A stretch of DNA of 64,000 bases from Taenia hydatigena (Eukaryota; Platyhelminthes; Cestoda; Cyclophyllidea; Taeniidae): the NCBI GenBank assembly GCA_036345935.2, contig JADWOT020000009.1:5041381-5105380 (forward strand), in the 5' to 3' direction. Of this stretch, positions 52,501 through 64,000 are shown one piece after another (within the stretch, counting starts at the first letter, position 1; the number at the start of each line of letters is the position of its first letter). The position numbers were made by a program, and so were the translations under genes. The notes below the pieces were generated by a model. That model made no database searches and was not told where the DNA came from. It was given only the letters and a program-made list of their open reading frames with translations.

Positions 52501-55500
52501 CTAGTCGTTTCGAATAAAAGTGGATTATTAAAATGCATTTATCTTTCGACCTACAATGCGCTGTTTCCCGGTTCCTGCGGTTATGAAGTTCGTAATTGGT
52601 GCATAAGTTGACTTTTTAAAGGAAGGGCCAAGGCATAGGTAACGCATCTAACTTCTTCAAATCTTTGCATGAAATAATGAATGTTTGGTAGCGAACACAT
52701 CTAGTAGGCACGTCTTGCAGCATTTCGCTTTTATGGTGAATCAAAGACAGAAATACAACCTATTTTCTCCATCATTATCAATAAAAGAACTCTGCACTGA
52801 CCGAAGGATCCGACTATAAAGTTTCAAAGGTGCATAATTCTAGTGTGATCATGGAGAAAATGTGGATTGTATGGCTGCCCTTCGAAAGGGTGCGGGAAGA
52901 GTGAGAGCATTTTATTGGAGCCGAGGTCCTGATTAAGCTTCTACAAGTTAACCCCAATTTACAGAACCGAAAGACAGGCGTCCGACAAGTAGAACAGACC
53001 CCACGGATGATGGTGGCCTTCCGTCCTCTCGCACTCCGTCCATTCTCTTTTCTGTCTAGTCCTCACAATTTTGTGAGACCCACACTCGAGGCCAGACGTG
53101 CGGGCAGAGAAAACGATGTCGAGCGTAGGCAGGACACGGTCATGCTGGTCTCCTGCGAGCCCCAGCGGGCAGAAGCGTAATGAAATGTGTAAAATAGTGA
53201 AAACACGCTCAATTTTAAACCAGTATATTATGTTAGTACTCCATCTGCGCAAAAACAAGTATTCCGTCACTGTCGAGCAACACGATTTGATGGATTCCCC
53301 AGATTTCCATTCCATTCCTTTTACTCGACTTTTTTACTCAGTATGTGTGGACGTAATCGTTTAAAGCACCATTTTGCTAACGCGTTGTTTTATGCGCACT
53401 ACACAAGTGGGAGCTCACTTGCAATACCGTTAAGCAATGCCTAGGAACGGCCTCTTCTCCCCATGAAGTCTTTACAGTACTCTAGTTTATGAATGTGACG
53501 TTGTCCATTTATTCTCACATGATGTGGACAATCCCGAGGCAAAAGTTCTGTTCTACCTGATTGATCTGATCAGTTTTAAAGGTCTTTGCTAGGTAAGGAA
53601 AATAGAGCGGACATCAGATAGAGATTTCTACTGTTTACGTGGGAAATATCTATTAACTCATCAAAAATTTTATCTCTAGGCGTTTTTCATTTGGTGTCTT
53701 CTTTTCCTATCATGAAAAATTTCCAAATAAGTAGATTTTGAGACTGCTAAGTCAGCAACCCCTAATATTTTGGTGGAACATAAAGCTATTTTAATACATT
53801 TCATCAGTTACTAGCGCCTATGTGGCATGAGAATCTCGCAACCCACAAAGGTTTCTGTTTTTGCCGAATAGCGGGTGACTTCCTCAAAATCATATTCGTT
53901 AAGCGTATAGAGCCTTGCATGAAAAGAAGGCAAAGAAATTTTGCCAGATATGTTCTAACCTAATGGCACTTATTTTCAGATATCAAGCTAGTGTTAACTG
54001 TTGGTTGCTTCAGATTAGTTGTGGTGAACGTCCGTCCCCAGTAATTATTTACAGAATAATGTATGCACAACAGCACCAACAAAATGAACAGTCTTTGACT
54101 TTGATGAAAAGGTTCCTAGAAAACGACGCTCTACCTGTTTCCCATGGTGAGTTCATCGATACATCTCAACCAACATCATGGGGCTTGGAAGGCAGGGCAG
54201 ACGAAATTTTGATAATGACTGAGAGTTACCACCACTATTGACCCGAGCCTATCGCTTCCAAGAGTAAAAATATCACCGCCCAGTGCCTGTCTTTCGGGGA
54301 GCCTTAAAAAGACCATATTATTGCAATCTGTAATTATCAACACTCCGAGCCAGTGATGGTCCGTTTAATTAGAAGTGAATTTACAAGTTTATACCTTTTC
54401 TAAGTAAACATTTATGGGAGCAAATTGTGCGTTAATGTCCCAAGAATTAATTCTGTGTGCCTGGTCTTGGTTGTATATCTATTTCCGTATCCTCAACTAT
54501 GCATGCTAATGAAATGCTTGAGGGACAAATCTTTGAACTGGTCCATTCTTCGGTGCATTATTTGTCTTTTGCCTAGCCAGACTCGCATCCTCCGTCCAAG
54601 GACATGTATTTTCACAAATGATTTCAACGACTAGACCTATAAAATCTAATGGACTTATGGATACTTCCTCAGTATTTGAACAAGAACAGTGAACCCGAGT
54701 GCGACCCTGCACGACCGAAAATCCACTAAGTTGGCTCTGATATGACGTGATCAATTGACACGCCTGAGGTACAAAATTGCAGCGTCGCAGAGGGACCACA
54801 TCCGGACGAAAACCATTAATGAACAAAAAAGAGGATATAAGAAAATCAAATTCTTGACACCCTCAGAAAAGTGCGACCATAGTAAAGGATTTTAGGGTCG
54901 AAATGTTTTAATTAGCCGCGCTGCATGAAGCGCACGAACTGGCTATAGGAACAATTCGTCAAATAACTACGCAGTTCCACAACCATTTAATGCTGCCCAT
55001 TCTTGTGCTAGAAGCAAGACGAAACGCGCTTCGACAGGAGGCCGATGAAGTCGAAACGACAGGAGGCATGCCCTCATTACCAAGCCCATAACGCCTGTAG
55101 ACAGACGGCTGCTTGTTCATTGGTCAGTTGCAGCTGTGGTCCTGTACAGTCATAGGACAAGCCACTTATGAGCACTAGCCAATAGTGGAGATGCATGACG
55201 GTCTGCCAATTAAATGTCTCCAATGGGGCCAAAAATGATGTGGAGGTCCTGCTACGATCTCATTCCATCACACGCGAGCCTCTGATTCGGGCTTGGGCTT
55301 CCATTTACGCCTTCTTGGGTCCAGGATCTATTGCTGTTCAAGGATACTATCTTATCCTTAAACGGGTAAGATGCTTCATCCATTTATTTAACATTTTCCT
55401 CGGCGTCAACGCGTGCTTGCTGGATTGAAATTGGATAAAAATGGAGCGATAGCTTACAAAATCTTGGGCACATTCATCCCAAGCACTTACCCCTCTTTAA

Positions 55501-57235
55501 TGGTGGCTTAATTATTCAGCAGATGCCCTCATACCAGAATTGGATTATTTTCCGCGGTCGTGTAGAGATGTGAATTTGTTTATCTTCCGGTATTATAGCT
55601 ACTCCATTAACTAGTGGACTGCAACTACCTGTGGTCAAGTATGGAAAGATTGGTGCGTCAGCTCCCCTGTTTTTGATTCTCTTTCCCCGTTGCATAGAAA
55701 TTTAGCACCAGCAGTATTCCTCAACTCCGTCTGTGAAGTGTGTGACTCATGTAACTTGCTTGGTCGTTTCGAGTTTACGTCCATTTTAGTCTGCATATCC
55801 TTCCTCTGGTTTTGGCTAATGATTCTTCTCTAAGGCGTAATTGTGGTACTCCTCGGCTTGTCCCCGTACTTGTTGAAGTTGCTGTTCGCCGGAGCCATCC
55901 AAACATTCCTTTGCCTGTCACTGATCGGGGGAATATATGCGGTTTGTCTGAAACGTAAGAGTTTCTCGCAGACTTTTGGGTTGTGTAATCGTTCGAATTT
56001 CAAAGGGAAGATGTGCACTGCGGTATTCCACAATTTTATTCGAGACGAAGAAGACACGATCATTCTCTACCAAGACTTGATTAATTCAAATTAATTCGAT
56101 TTACCTTGAAATGACTTGATTAGATTTACTTTGTTAGGAGTTTAAGGTTTTACTGAGGTGCCATGTTTATGACTTCTGGGGCCGGTTTATAGAGGGGATC
56201 AGCAACCCAATTTCGCACTGACCTCGGTTTTCCCATACATCCGTTAAAGTAATTAATTCTGCTACTCCCGCCTTTTACTAGATTCATGAAAAGTGTGACG
56301 CGCTTCGATAAAAGCGGAAATCATCCGCTACTTAGCATGCCTCCACTTTTGCCCTTCTTGCTTTTACACGTTAATCATTGATCATTACCGCACTCATGGC
56401 GATCACTCCTATTACAAACCATAAATCAACAAAGTGTTTCTCCTTTCCTTGTGCTGTTATCATTATTCTTCCAAGTGGTTCACTTGCGCGTGTAGGTGGC
56501 TTCTAACTGAACTCCACCAATCCATTGTGCATAGCCTTGTTTCCTTAAAATCGCGCGCTTTCGTCGTTACAATTTTCACTGTCAGAATTTTTTGAGTTAT
56601 AAGAAGATTTTGTTGGTAGCGTTTCCTTTCGCCACGTTGGATGACTGTACCGATTCGATATTAAAACTGCATACGCTACACATCGATACGTTGGGCAATA
56701 GTAAATGGGAGGTCCAAGTGATTGAAGTGTAGATTATCCATTCACTCGCAATCCTCGTTTGAAGCTCGCTCATGGCTTAGTTGAATTTACGAGGTTTCGT
56801 GGTGTGCGCGCGAAAGTCAACGCACTCCTTACCTTAGACACCGGGCCACCCGCCCCTACGTTTGCAGCGGGACGTTTGCGCAGCTGTTTCCACTCTCTGT
56901 TAAGGTGTCTTTTCCTCTCTTTCGCCCCCTCTTTTCCTTTCTCCTTCCTCTCCTTCCTTTACCTCAGCTGAAGGGAGAGAAAAGGGAAAAAATCTCGGGG
57001 CTTTTGAAAAAAGTACCAAGGCAAACAAGGGCTCCAGAGCAAGAGAGAGGTAGCGAGGATGATGGGGCGCTAGTGAGGTTAGGCGACAGCGTCTATCTTA
57101 CCTAGTTCAGCAAATTTTCCATGCTTCGCTGGGAGTACAATACGAAATCTACTGCTGCCCTTCCGGATGAAAAAATTGGCATGGCTTAAATGCGAGAGTA
57201 GCTAAAGAAATGGGGTTATTAAAAGTTAGGCGTGT

Positions 57236-57255
57236 CACACACACACACACACACA
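57236..57255 (+). repeat. (CA)10 microsatellite
   Basis: Perfect CA dinucleotide tract of 20 bp in the gene-poor right part. Confidence 0.95.
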
Positions 57256-57519
57256 TCTTTCTGCTCTTTTTCTTCCAAAATACAATCCAACTACAGTACT
57301 TTCTCTCTCACCTTTCTGCTATTTCTGTTCTCGCTCAGGATTGTCCGGAACGGATGATTCAATGGTCAGTGTTGGAGATGTTTTTTCATCAGAAATTGGA
57401 GTTCACCATCCTAAATCAGATTACTTGAGCAGCTGTGTTAGTTTGGCTCTCAGAGAGGCTGGTGTGGCGTGTCGCTGTGGTCAGTGGTGGGGTTCTGAGA
57501 CCGGACTGTTTAGTCATGA

Positions 57520-57572
57520 GAGGAGAGGGGGGGGAGGGAAGTAGAGGGGAGCCGAAGATGGGGGAGGGTGGT
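57520..57572 (+). repeat. G/A-rich low-complexity tract
   Basis: Purine-rich, strongly G-skewed stretch (runs such as GAGGGGGGGGAGGG) with almost no C or T; no coding role seen. Confidence 0.7.
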
Positions 57573-59719
57573 GAGCCGGTCTGTGTGCACGACGGCGCGC
57601 ACATGATTGTTCGCGCAAAATAGTGCGGGGATCTTGATGCGCAGATGGGGATTTGTTTACTACGTCTACTTTTGGGAAAAACTAATCGAAGTTAGAAGGC
57701 CTGGTGATTAACGAGCACACTTTCAATGGTCAGAGGGGTAGCGTAGGCTTTCTCAGACCACCGAATCGCGGCAATACTTCGGTCCATCGTATAGCCCGTC
57801 AAGAGGTGCATATTCACTTTTTTGATCGGTTTTCTCCAAACGCACCTCCAATCGTCCTTGCAAGCCATTGTACATTCTCCGTTGTTTGCTTAAGGTTTGT
57901 CACAAAGCAATTGATGCATCCACTTGAGGAAAACTGTCATTTGTCATCCTCTAATGGTCACTAATGTAAGTAAATACAACACTTAACCTTTAAAATGTAC
58001 ATCTAGTCAATGGCGGCTAGACCATTAGAAATCTTCATTAGAATGGACGACTTTTAGGGCTTCGCTAATGAAAATTCGTTAAGCTTACCTTAACAATCTG
58101 CTGTATAGCAGCTGCCCTCACTTTGTCATTTCCCGTTCTTGACCGCCTTCTAATTAATCAATTTAAAGTTTGTAGCCTCCTCTCGCATACCTGCAAATGC
58201 GCATAGTTTCTCCTAATCGGGTAGAACTGGCTGTCTGGATTAACTTATTAAAAACTTAAATGGACTATTGCCCTGAACTTAGTGGCAGCTGTTTTGGAGG
58301 TTTTCATCTTGGACAGCATTTTTTTGTGTGGTAATCCTCATTTATGGCTGCTTCGTGCGGCTGAGGTTGATAAGTGGAATGAATTTTATCGCTTCTTGTA
58401 AGCTTCGACAAAGCCACGTTATCCGCGAACGGGTTTCATGGTCTTTCATACGGCCTTAATAGGGATTTTAGACATCTAACCCTTGATCACCTTAGTCGAT
58501 ACAAGGTACCCGGGAAGCAGAATGTCAATTGAAGAGGGTAAATTGATTCCATGGGTGAGGAACGAGTGGTAGAGGGCAGATAATTAACTAAATGGGTCTC
58601 TTGTGCGTGATGTCTGTGCCTCGTTTGTGTGCGGGGGTGAAATACCGTGGAGTGTATGAATGTCAACACGTGTCCTGGGGATCCCACTTCTGTCTCGCTT
58701 CACGCGGTCCTTTCATGGGGCGCCATATATCCCACCTATGAAGCAGGCGTAGCCGTGTTTACGTCCGTACATACGCGTGCTGCCTCCACGAGAAAGACGT
58801 TCCTTAACTGTTTTGTCTGGTCACTCGCTTTTCTCCTCAGTGGTGCTGACTGCTACCGGCAGAAGCTGGGTCGATGATACCAGGGTGCAGTCACATGGCC
58901 ACTCACCAGCATGGTTCCTCGGGTGGGATGGGTTCCGAATCCCAGATCAATGGGTGGAGAGTGGGGCAGTGTAAGAGGGAAGGAGGGTACCATATTAGCA
59001 AGTTGGGCCTGCGATAACACGTAACTGCCTTCGAGATTGAGGCGAGCACGCTCGTGGTAGATGTCTACGCATATAGTTACGCGTATGTCTAATCCCTCCG
59101 TTGCTTCAACCAGGCTTACGTAGGTGTACCTGCGTGCTCAGTTCCACCGACCGTGTGCATATTCGCTCCTTTTTTAAGGTTGTGACGAAATGGGTGTGTT
59201 TCATCTGGGTATTTATCTGCAATTTTCAATAGTTTTACTCCACTACCTTTTTTCGTTATAGTGGGATCTGATAGGTTCTAATTTACTGTATCCAGGCGAT
59301 TTGCAATTTTGTATTGAGAAATCCACGTAAGCAATTCTCGTGTCTAGATGAGCAGTTTTGGAGGGACTGAGATTGTTGTGCAAAAAGCGTAGTTCTTCTG
59401 GCTCTCACTTTTGCTGACCTATCTTTTTTCCACGATATTTGTGGTACATAATATCCCAATATCTCATTGAAGATTGAAGATCTTCCATGCATTTTTTTTT
59501 GAAGAAATGGACTGGGAACCAAAAATTGGAAACTGTCGGGGTCACTGATCTTGGTTTAAGAAAACTAATTGATAAGCAGGACTGGAGTGGTGTGGCTTGT
59601 TAATGCATAAAGTGGGTGGCCTCATGGAGGCCTGTTTAGATCTGGTATGCGCTGCTGCGTCGATGACTTTGTTTATGCGGCACCGGCAGTGCTCCGTCTA
59701 CTTCCCGTGGTGCGTATGC

Positions 59720-59736
59720 GTGTGTGTGTGTGTGTG
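59720..59736 (+). repeat. (GT)n microsatellite
   Basis: Uninterrupted GT dinucleotide tract of 17 bp, preceded by imperfect GTATGCGT units. Confidence 0.9.
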
Positions 59737-62700
59737 GTCTTCAAGGTATGTGTGTCACTCGATGACTTATTTACACACGGCTTCGCTGCGGGCACAGACA
59801 GACTGGTCGTTTCGACTCTCGTGTGTGTTTAATATGCAGCCTTCTAACCTCCCCGCGAAGTTAAATTTTGTTCACTGCCAATTCCAGTGTCCATACCCTT
59901 TTGTATGCCTTCTAAATCGCATCTCCCATAAAAGTAGACAATAAATAGCACATCTAATCTATTGTTTGTCTATTTTTAATTTCTCGGCTATCTCTTAAGT
60001 CAATCGACCGTCTAAATGTCAAAGCTTTACATTCCGTTAGAAGTAGATTTATTTGTAGGACCACCAAATTCCGACTATTACTAGATAGAGCATGCGTAGC
60101 CACTCCACCCGCAGGTGTGTATGATTTGTGGCGAGATATAAAACTACGCGCGATCCTCAGTGTTGCTGTGATCAGCTCGAAGGGAAATTTACATCGAGCC
60201 GTTAAATCTGTTGCGGAATGAAGTGAACTTTCTGCGGTTCCCTTCTAAAAGTGATGCCCAGTTTGTTTCACAGCTTTGTGCCGCGGTACACAAATCCGTG
60301 TCGGACGGCTAGCGTGCAGCAGTTAAAGGTAATTTGATTGGTCACCAAGAAAAGCGGGACAAAATGAACTGTAGGCGTTTGTGGGACCCAGACAAGGACA
60401 TTACTTTCGCTTGAGAAAAGAAGGAGGACTTCTATTGCCGGAATTACTCTAAAATATGTGCGATCTCAGCCATTTTTCCACACTGGCGGCATTTGTTGAG
60501 TGGGTCCGTGCTTGCGTGTTTGGGCATGAAACCGAGTCGGGGCACTTCGGTGTGTGTGCGTGTGTACAAAGACAGATGCCCACTTGACACGAGTCACAGT
60601 GGGTGGTCTGATACCCTCCTTCTGTGCTTATGTTTTCAACTTCCTTCACGTCACTGCCTTCATCGGCAGGCCCCCGATGAATTCCTGCCCCTTGATACAA
60701 ATATGTTTAAATTTCTTGTAGCACATGTTTTGCTCAAAAGTAGGGATTGATATCACTTTTTTTCTAGAGGAAATAATACCTTATGAAAGGGAGATTAAAT
60801 TGAACCGTTACCTATTGACTTATCCCTATTTGGGCTTCCTGATGAAGTACCAAACTTTCCTTTTGTTTTGAAAATACTGTGCGTAGTCTGCATCCACGAG
60901 ACCGCAAGCCTGGGTTTTGTGCGTTGGATGCATTCCCACGATTAGGGAATGAAATCGGTCAGATGGATAGGTGGGTAAGTTAAGTTGTCAATCCACGGTG
61001 TGGTCGAAGCGAGTCTCGTTTATACGCCTTGGCTTTCTGCATGTGTGTGTGATTTCGGTGGCTGAGTCAACCACGGTGTAAATCAGCCGGTGTGCGCACT
61101 CACGAGCAGTTACTTTATGCAAATTCGCCGCTAGCGGTGAGATTCATCCGAGCCTCAGACTCCCGCTCGCCCCAGCCCCTCCTCCCGATATCACACTCGA
61201 GGAGTAGGGCTGCCTCATTTGTAATTCGGGGGCAGTGTAAAATGTGCATTTGTGATGGTAGTGAGTTCTTTTTGGGCTGACTTTTCGTCGGCGAAAGGAC
61301 GTTGCAATACTCATCCGGTTACTTTTGTTGATGATTTTTTTTGCGCACTGTATTGACTTCTGTGGTGGATAAGATTAGGTCAGCGCTGGCCACCCGGACA
61401 TTCCACTGGCCGTGGCACATGTCCACCGTGGGTGGGCTGCTCCTGAGAGGGGGAAGGGGAAGGGGTGACTAGGGGTCACGGTGAGTCACTTGTGCACACA
61501 CGCACGTGCATTCCGACTGTTTCATAGGGATTTATGGGGCAACATATCTATACGCTAAGGCGTTCATTATTCAGCAGTAGCCTCTATTCCCTTTCATAAT
61601 CCCTTGGGGAAAGTGTGGCTCATTAATTTTTGGCAGGGAATAGGCAGGAAATAATTTTGAGGAGTAAAAATGGTTTGCAAAAATTGATTGATAGTTGAAT
61701 CAATGCAGGACTGCCTGGAGTGCCTTTAGCATCATTAAATATCGCATTAAATTTTGCGCTTACTAAAACGCGCTGCTAGTTAGTGTTTCCGTTATTTTAC
61801 GAAACTTTTTGTCAATCTAGTGTTACCGCCTTTTCCTGGACTGTCTAGGACAAAAATAGAAGGACTGGGCCATTGTCTACTGACTGTTCAAGTGATTTTT
61901 AGGTCCCAACCCCAGCGCATACCTTCTTTGCTCCTATAAACGATATAATTGTAGGCGGTTTTAAACATAAAATAACTCTCCGGTTCTTTAGTAGTTTGTA
62001 ACTTCTGCAAATCCCACGGTGGTGAGCATATCGCAGTAAGAATCCTGTTAGGAGGGCAACAGATGGCATGAGCATCTGACCTGGAATTTTATCCCAAAAC
62101 TTGTCATAGTAGTTTATGTATTTCATAATTCCCTATTGTAAAGTATTCGCGGTAGTCTCATGGGATTCCATTCCCATAAACTGCGTTCACACCATACAGT
62201 GTCAAATCTGCTTATCATCACCACGCGAAATGGTAACACTCGCTTTTGACATCTTACAATAAGTGGAAGTCTAGCTCGCGACAGTTCGTAGAGCTTTGTT
62301 GTACGTGAGTCAACATCTCGCACGCAATCTAAAAATATTTAATATTCGTCCCTCACCCCAAACTAAAAGCAGTTACTACCCATGTGCTTTTATCTGCTGT
62401 GATCATCCTACCCGAGGGCTTGCCTGGCAGCTAATGTTCATCCTTTACTCATCCCTCCAACTGCGGGAAACTGTTCGTTATTTTTTCAACTTGTTCATAT
62501 CAGCGTTATAGTCTGTTAAAGTATTTTGGGGTTTTCATCTCAATTTATTACTCCAATGGAAAATGGAACTTATTTACCCTAGCTTCCAAAGTGGATGATT
62601 AAAAGCCCCAAAGCAGTAGCTTCTACTTTCCGCCCTCATTGGGGTATTCTTCTTAACTTCTTCTGCCCGCTGTTTTTATTATTTTTTTTCTGCCAAGGCC

Positions 62701-64000
62701 AAATGTTATTTCGCCCTTCTCTTTGTACTGGTTGCGGCAAGCAGAGACAATACGCACGTTGATCGCAACGCTCCCCAATTGGGGTTACTGCGGTTTCGCC
62801 TAACCACATGCTTGATTCCGGAGATGGAGGCTGGTGATCGGAGGGTAGGGGATTGGGACAGGGATGATAACGGCCAACTTAATAATATCACGCACAGACA
62901 ACCAGATGCATACATAAACATGCACATTTGAGTGGATACGCATCATGCCTTTGCTTTTGTCTCCCCTGACTCTAGAAACGAATTTTGCATAGTAAAGGCG
63001 CTGGCATTTCACGCTTCAGTGCACGCTTCACTTCATGTGGACACACGTTGGGGCTGGATGGGTGCCTCTGTGTCCTTTTGGCAATTTGCGATCTCTGTTC
63101 GCGCCTATACTGGTCTCGCTCGTGTGCGTTCTCGTCCTACCCAAAATTACCCGTTACTAACCGACTTTCCGCCCTAGGTGATTGCTCCTTTTAAGATTAT
63201 GGACTTAGGGTGCCTCTGGAAGAGTTTGAGAATGGCTCAAATAAACAGAAGAGATTGTCGGCGAGATGATTTGACAGGATGATTCTATGTCATCTAAACC
63301 AGAGCCCTAACTCTTCTTTAAATCACTCATGCAGCTTTGTTTGAGCCAAAGCATTAATGTGTATTTTCACAATAATTTACCAATCCACATCCCATGCGCT
63401 GAATAAATTGCTTTTAATGTTCTTTCCATTTGCATCTTTCGCTTCAAGAGTTCATACTTTACACTAGTGGCAAGTTAAGTTACTTTTATTCATTTAAATT
63501 CAAGCTGGAAACTCTCCTTGAAAATAATCGTTCACACTGACCTTAGGAGGAAACGCTTTATCCCAGCCATGATCGCATTTAAGAGTTTGTCTCAAAGTTG
63601 CCTGGAGGCTTTTTTTTATCTCACTCGACTGTTCAACTTTGCTGGTATGCTTGTGTGGTTACGCCAAGCCGTAGATAAGATCAGAAGGGGTAAGTCTGGC
63701 ACACTATGTGAAACAGAACCAACACACACGTACACGTCCGCCCTTTCTCTCCTTCTCCTCACATGTTAGTCGGCCTTTTTGCCAGTGTGATGCTGCAGCA
63801 ATGCTGCTTTAGAGATGAGAATTGCTCACATCAACATTTATCATCGCTTCCTTTCTCCCTCCTAGTGTTTTTGTCAAGAATAGCTGAATTTCATGTTTAT
63901 GCTTGTTTAGCAGGTCTTTTTGATCCAATGTCTGAAAATTCTATTCTAATGTTCTGAAACGTCAAAGCACGACGTGATCGGTTCACGTGAACTTAAAACT

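Larger units (their letters stand above)
29983..64000. other. 34-kb tract without a supportable gene
   Basis: I read both strands for conserved domains, splice-bounded exons and RNA genes and can support none. Open frames up to 138 codons occur about as often as chance would give. The tract could be intergenic DNA, an intron of the CHK1-like gene (whose upstream exons should lie rightward), or both. The right end (about 56.7-63.3 kb) has more CpG-containing and GC-richer patches and simple repeats than the middle. Exon-like candidates are listed separately under findings. Confidence 0.45.

Noticed and set aside
53915..54241. 108-codon plus-strand frame containing MYAQQHQQNEQSLTLMKRFL before a GTGAGT site
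   Set aside because: It could be an exon, but no in-phase continuation was found in the next 3 kb and no family is recognisable.

Overview
The window is nuclear DNA of an animal. It has split genes with GT-AG introns, a Jun-type bZIP factor, a TMEM106 protein, a mitochondrial prolyl-tRNA synthetase and an SR splicing factor. I infer a flatworm (Platyhelminthes, possibly a tapeworm or fluke). The reasons are introns of only 32-35 nt, a tight head-to-tail pair of genes whose downstream member could take its start codon from a spliced leader, and long gene-poor tracts. The phylum is an inference; the animal origin is secure.

Layout. 1-1482 (+): 3' part of a nucleolin-like RRM/acidic/RGG protein, open at the left edge. 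1674-3309 (+): a second RRM/RGG gene, interrupted by an in-frame TAA. 3310-7807: no gene seen. 7808-8826: a composite repeat. 9786-18149 (+): a two-exon Jun/AP-1 gene with a 7.3-kb intron. 18472-20693 (-): a nine-exon PARS2-like gene, convergent with Jun. 21951-24228 (+): a five-exon TMEM106 gene, divergent from PARS2. 25026-27000: an inverted, nearly identical copy of the 7.8-8.6 kb repeat plus SINE-like copies. 27391-28574 (+): a five-exon SRSF10-like gene. 29362-29982 (-): C-terminal part of a CHK1-like kinase. 29983-64000: about 34 kb in which I can support no gene, only simple repeats and exon-like open frames.

The main observation is in the SRSF10-like gene. Its second intron starts ATATCCTTT, ends in AC, and restores the RRM RNP1 motif exactly when removed. 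It is therefore best read as a minor-spliceosome (U12-type) AT-AC intron.

The genes do not form one pathway. They are mostly housekeeping functions: RNA binding and splicing (three genes), mitochondrial translation (PARS2), lysosomal membrane (TMEM106), stress/growth transcription (Jun) and DNA-damage checkpoint (CHK1-like). Exon joins were chosen by splice sites, reading phase and family similarity recalled from knowledge. No transcript or database search was available.
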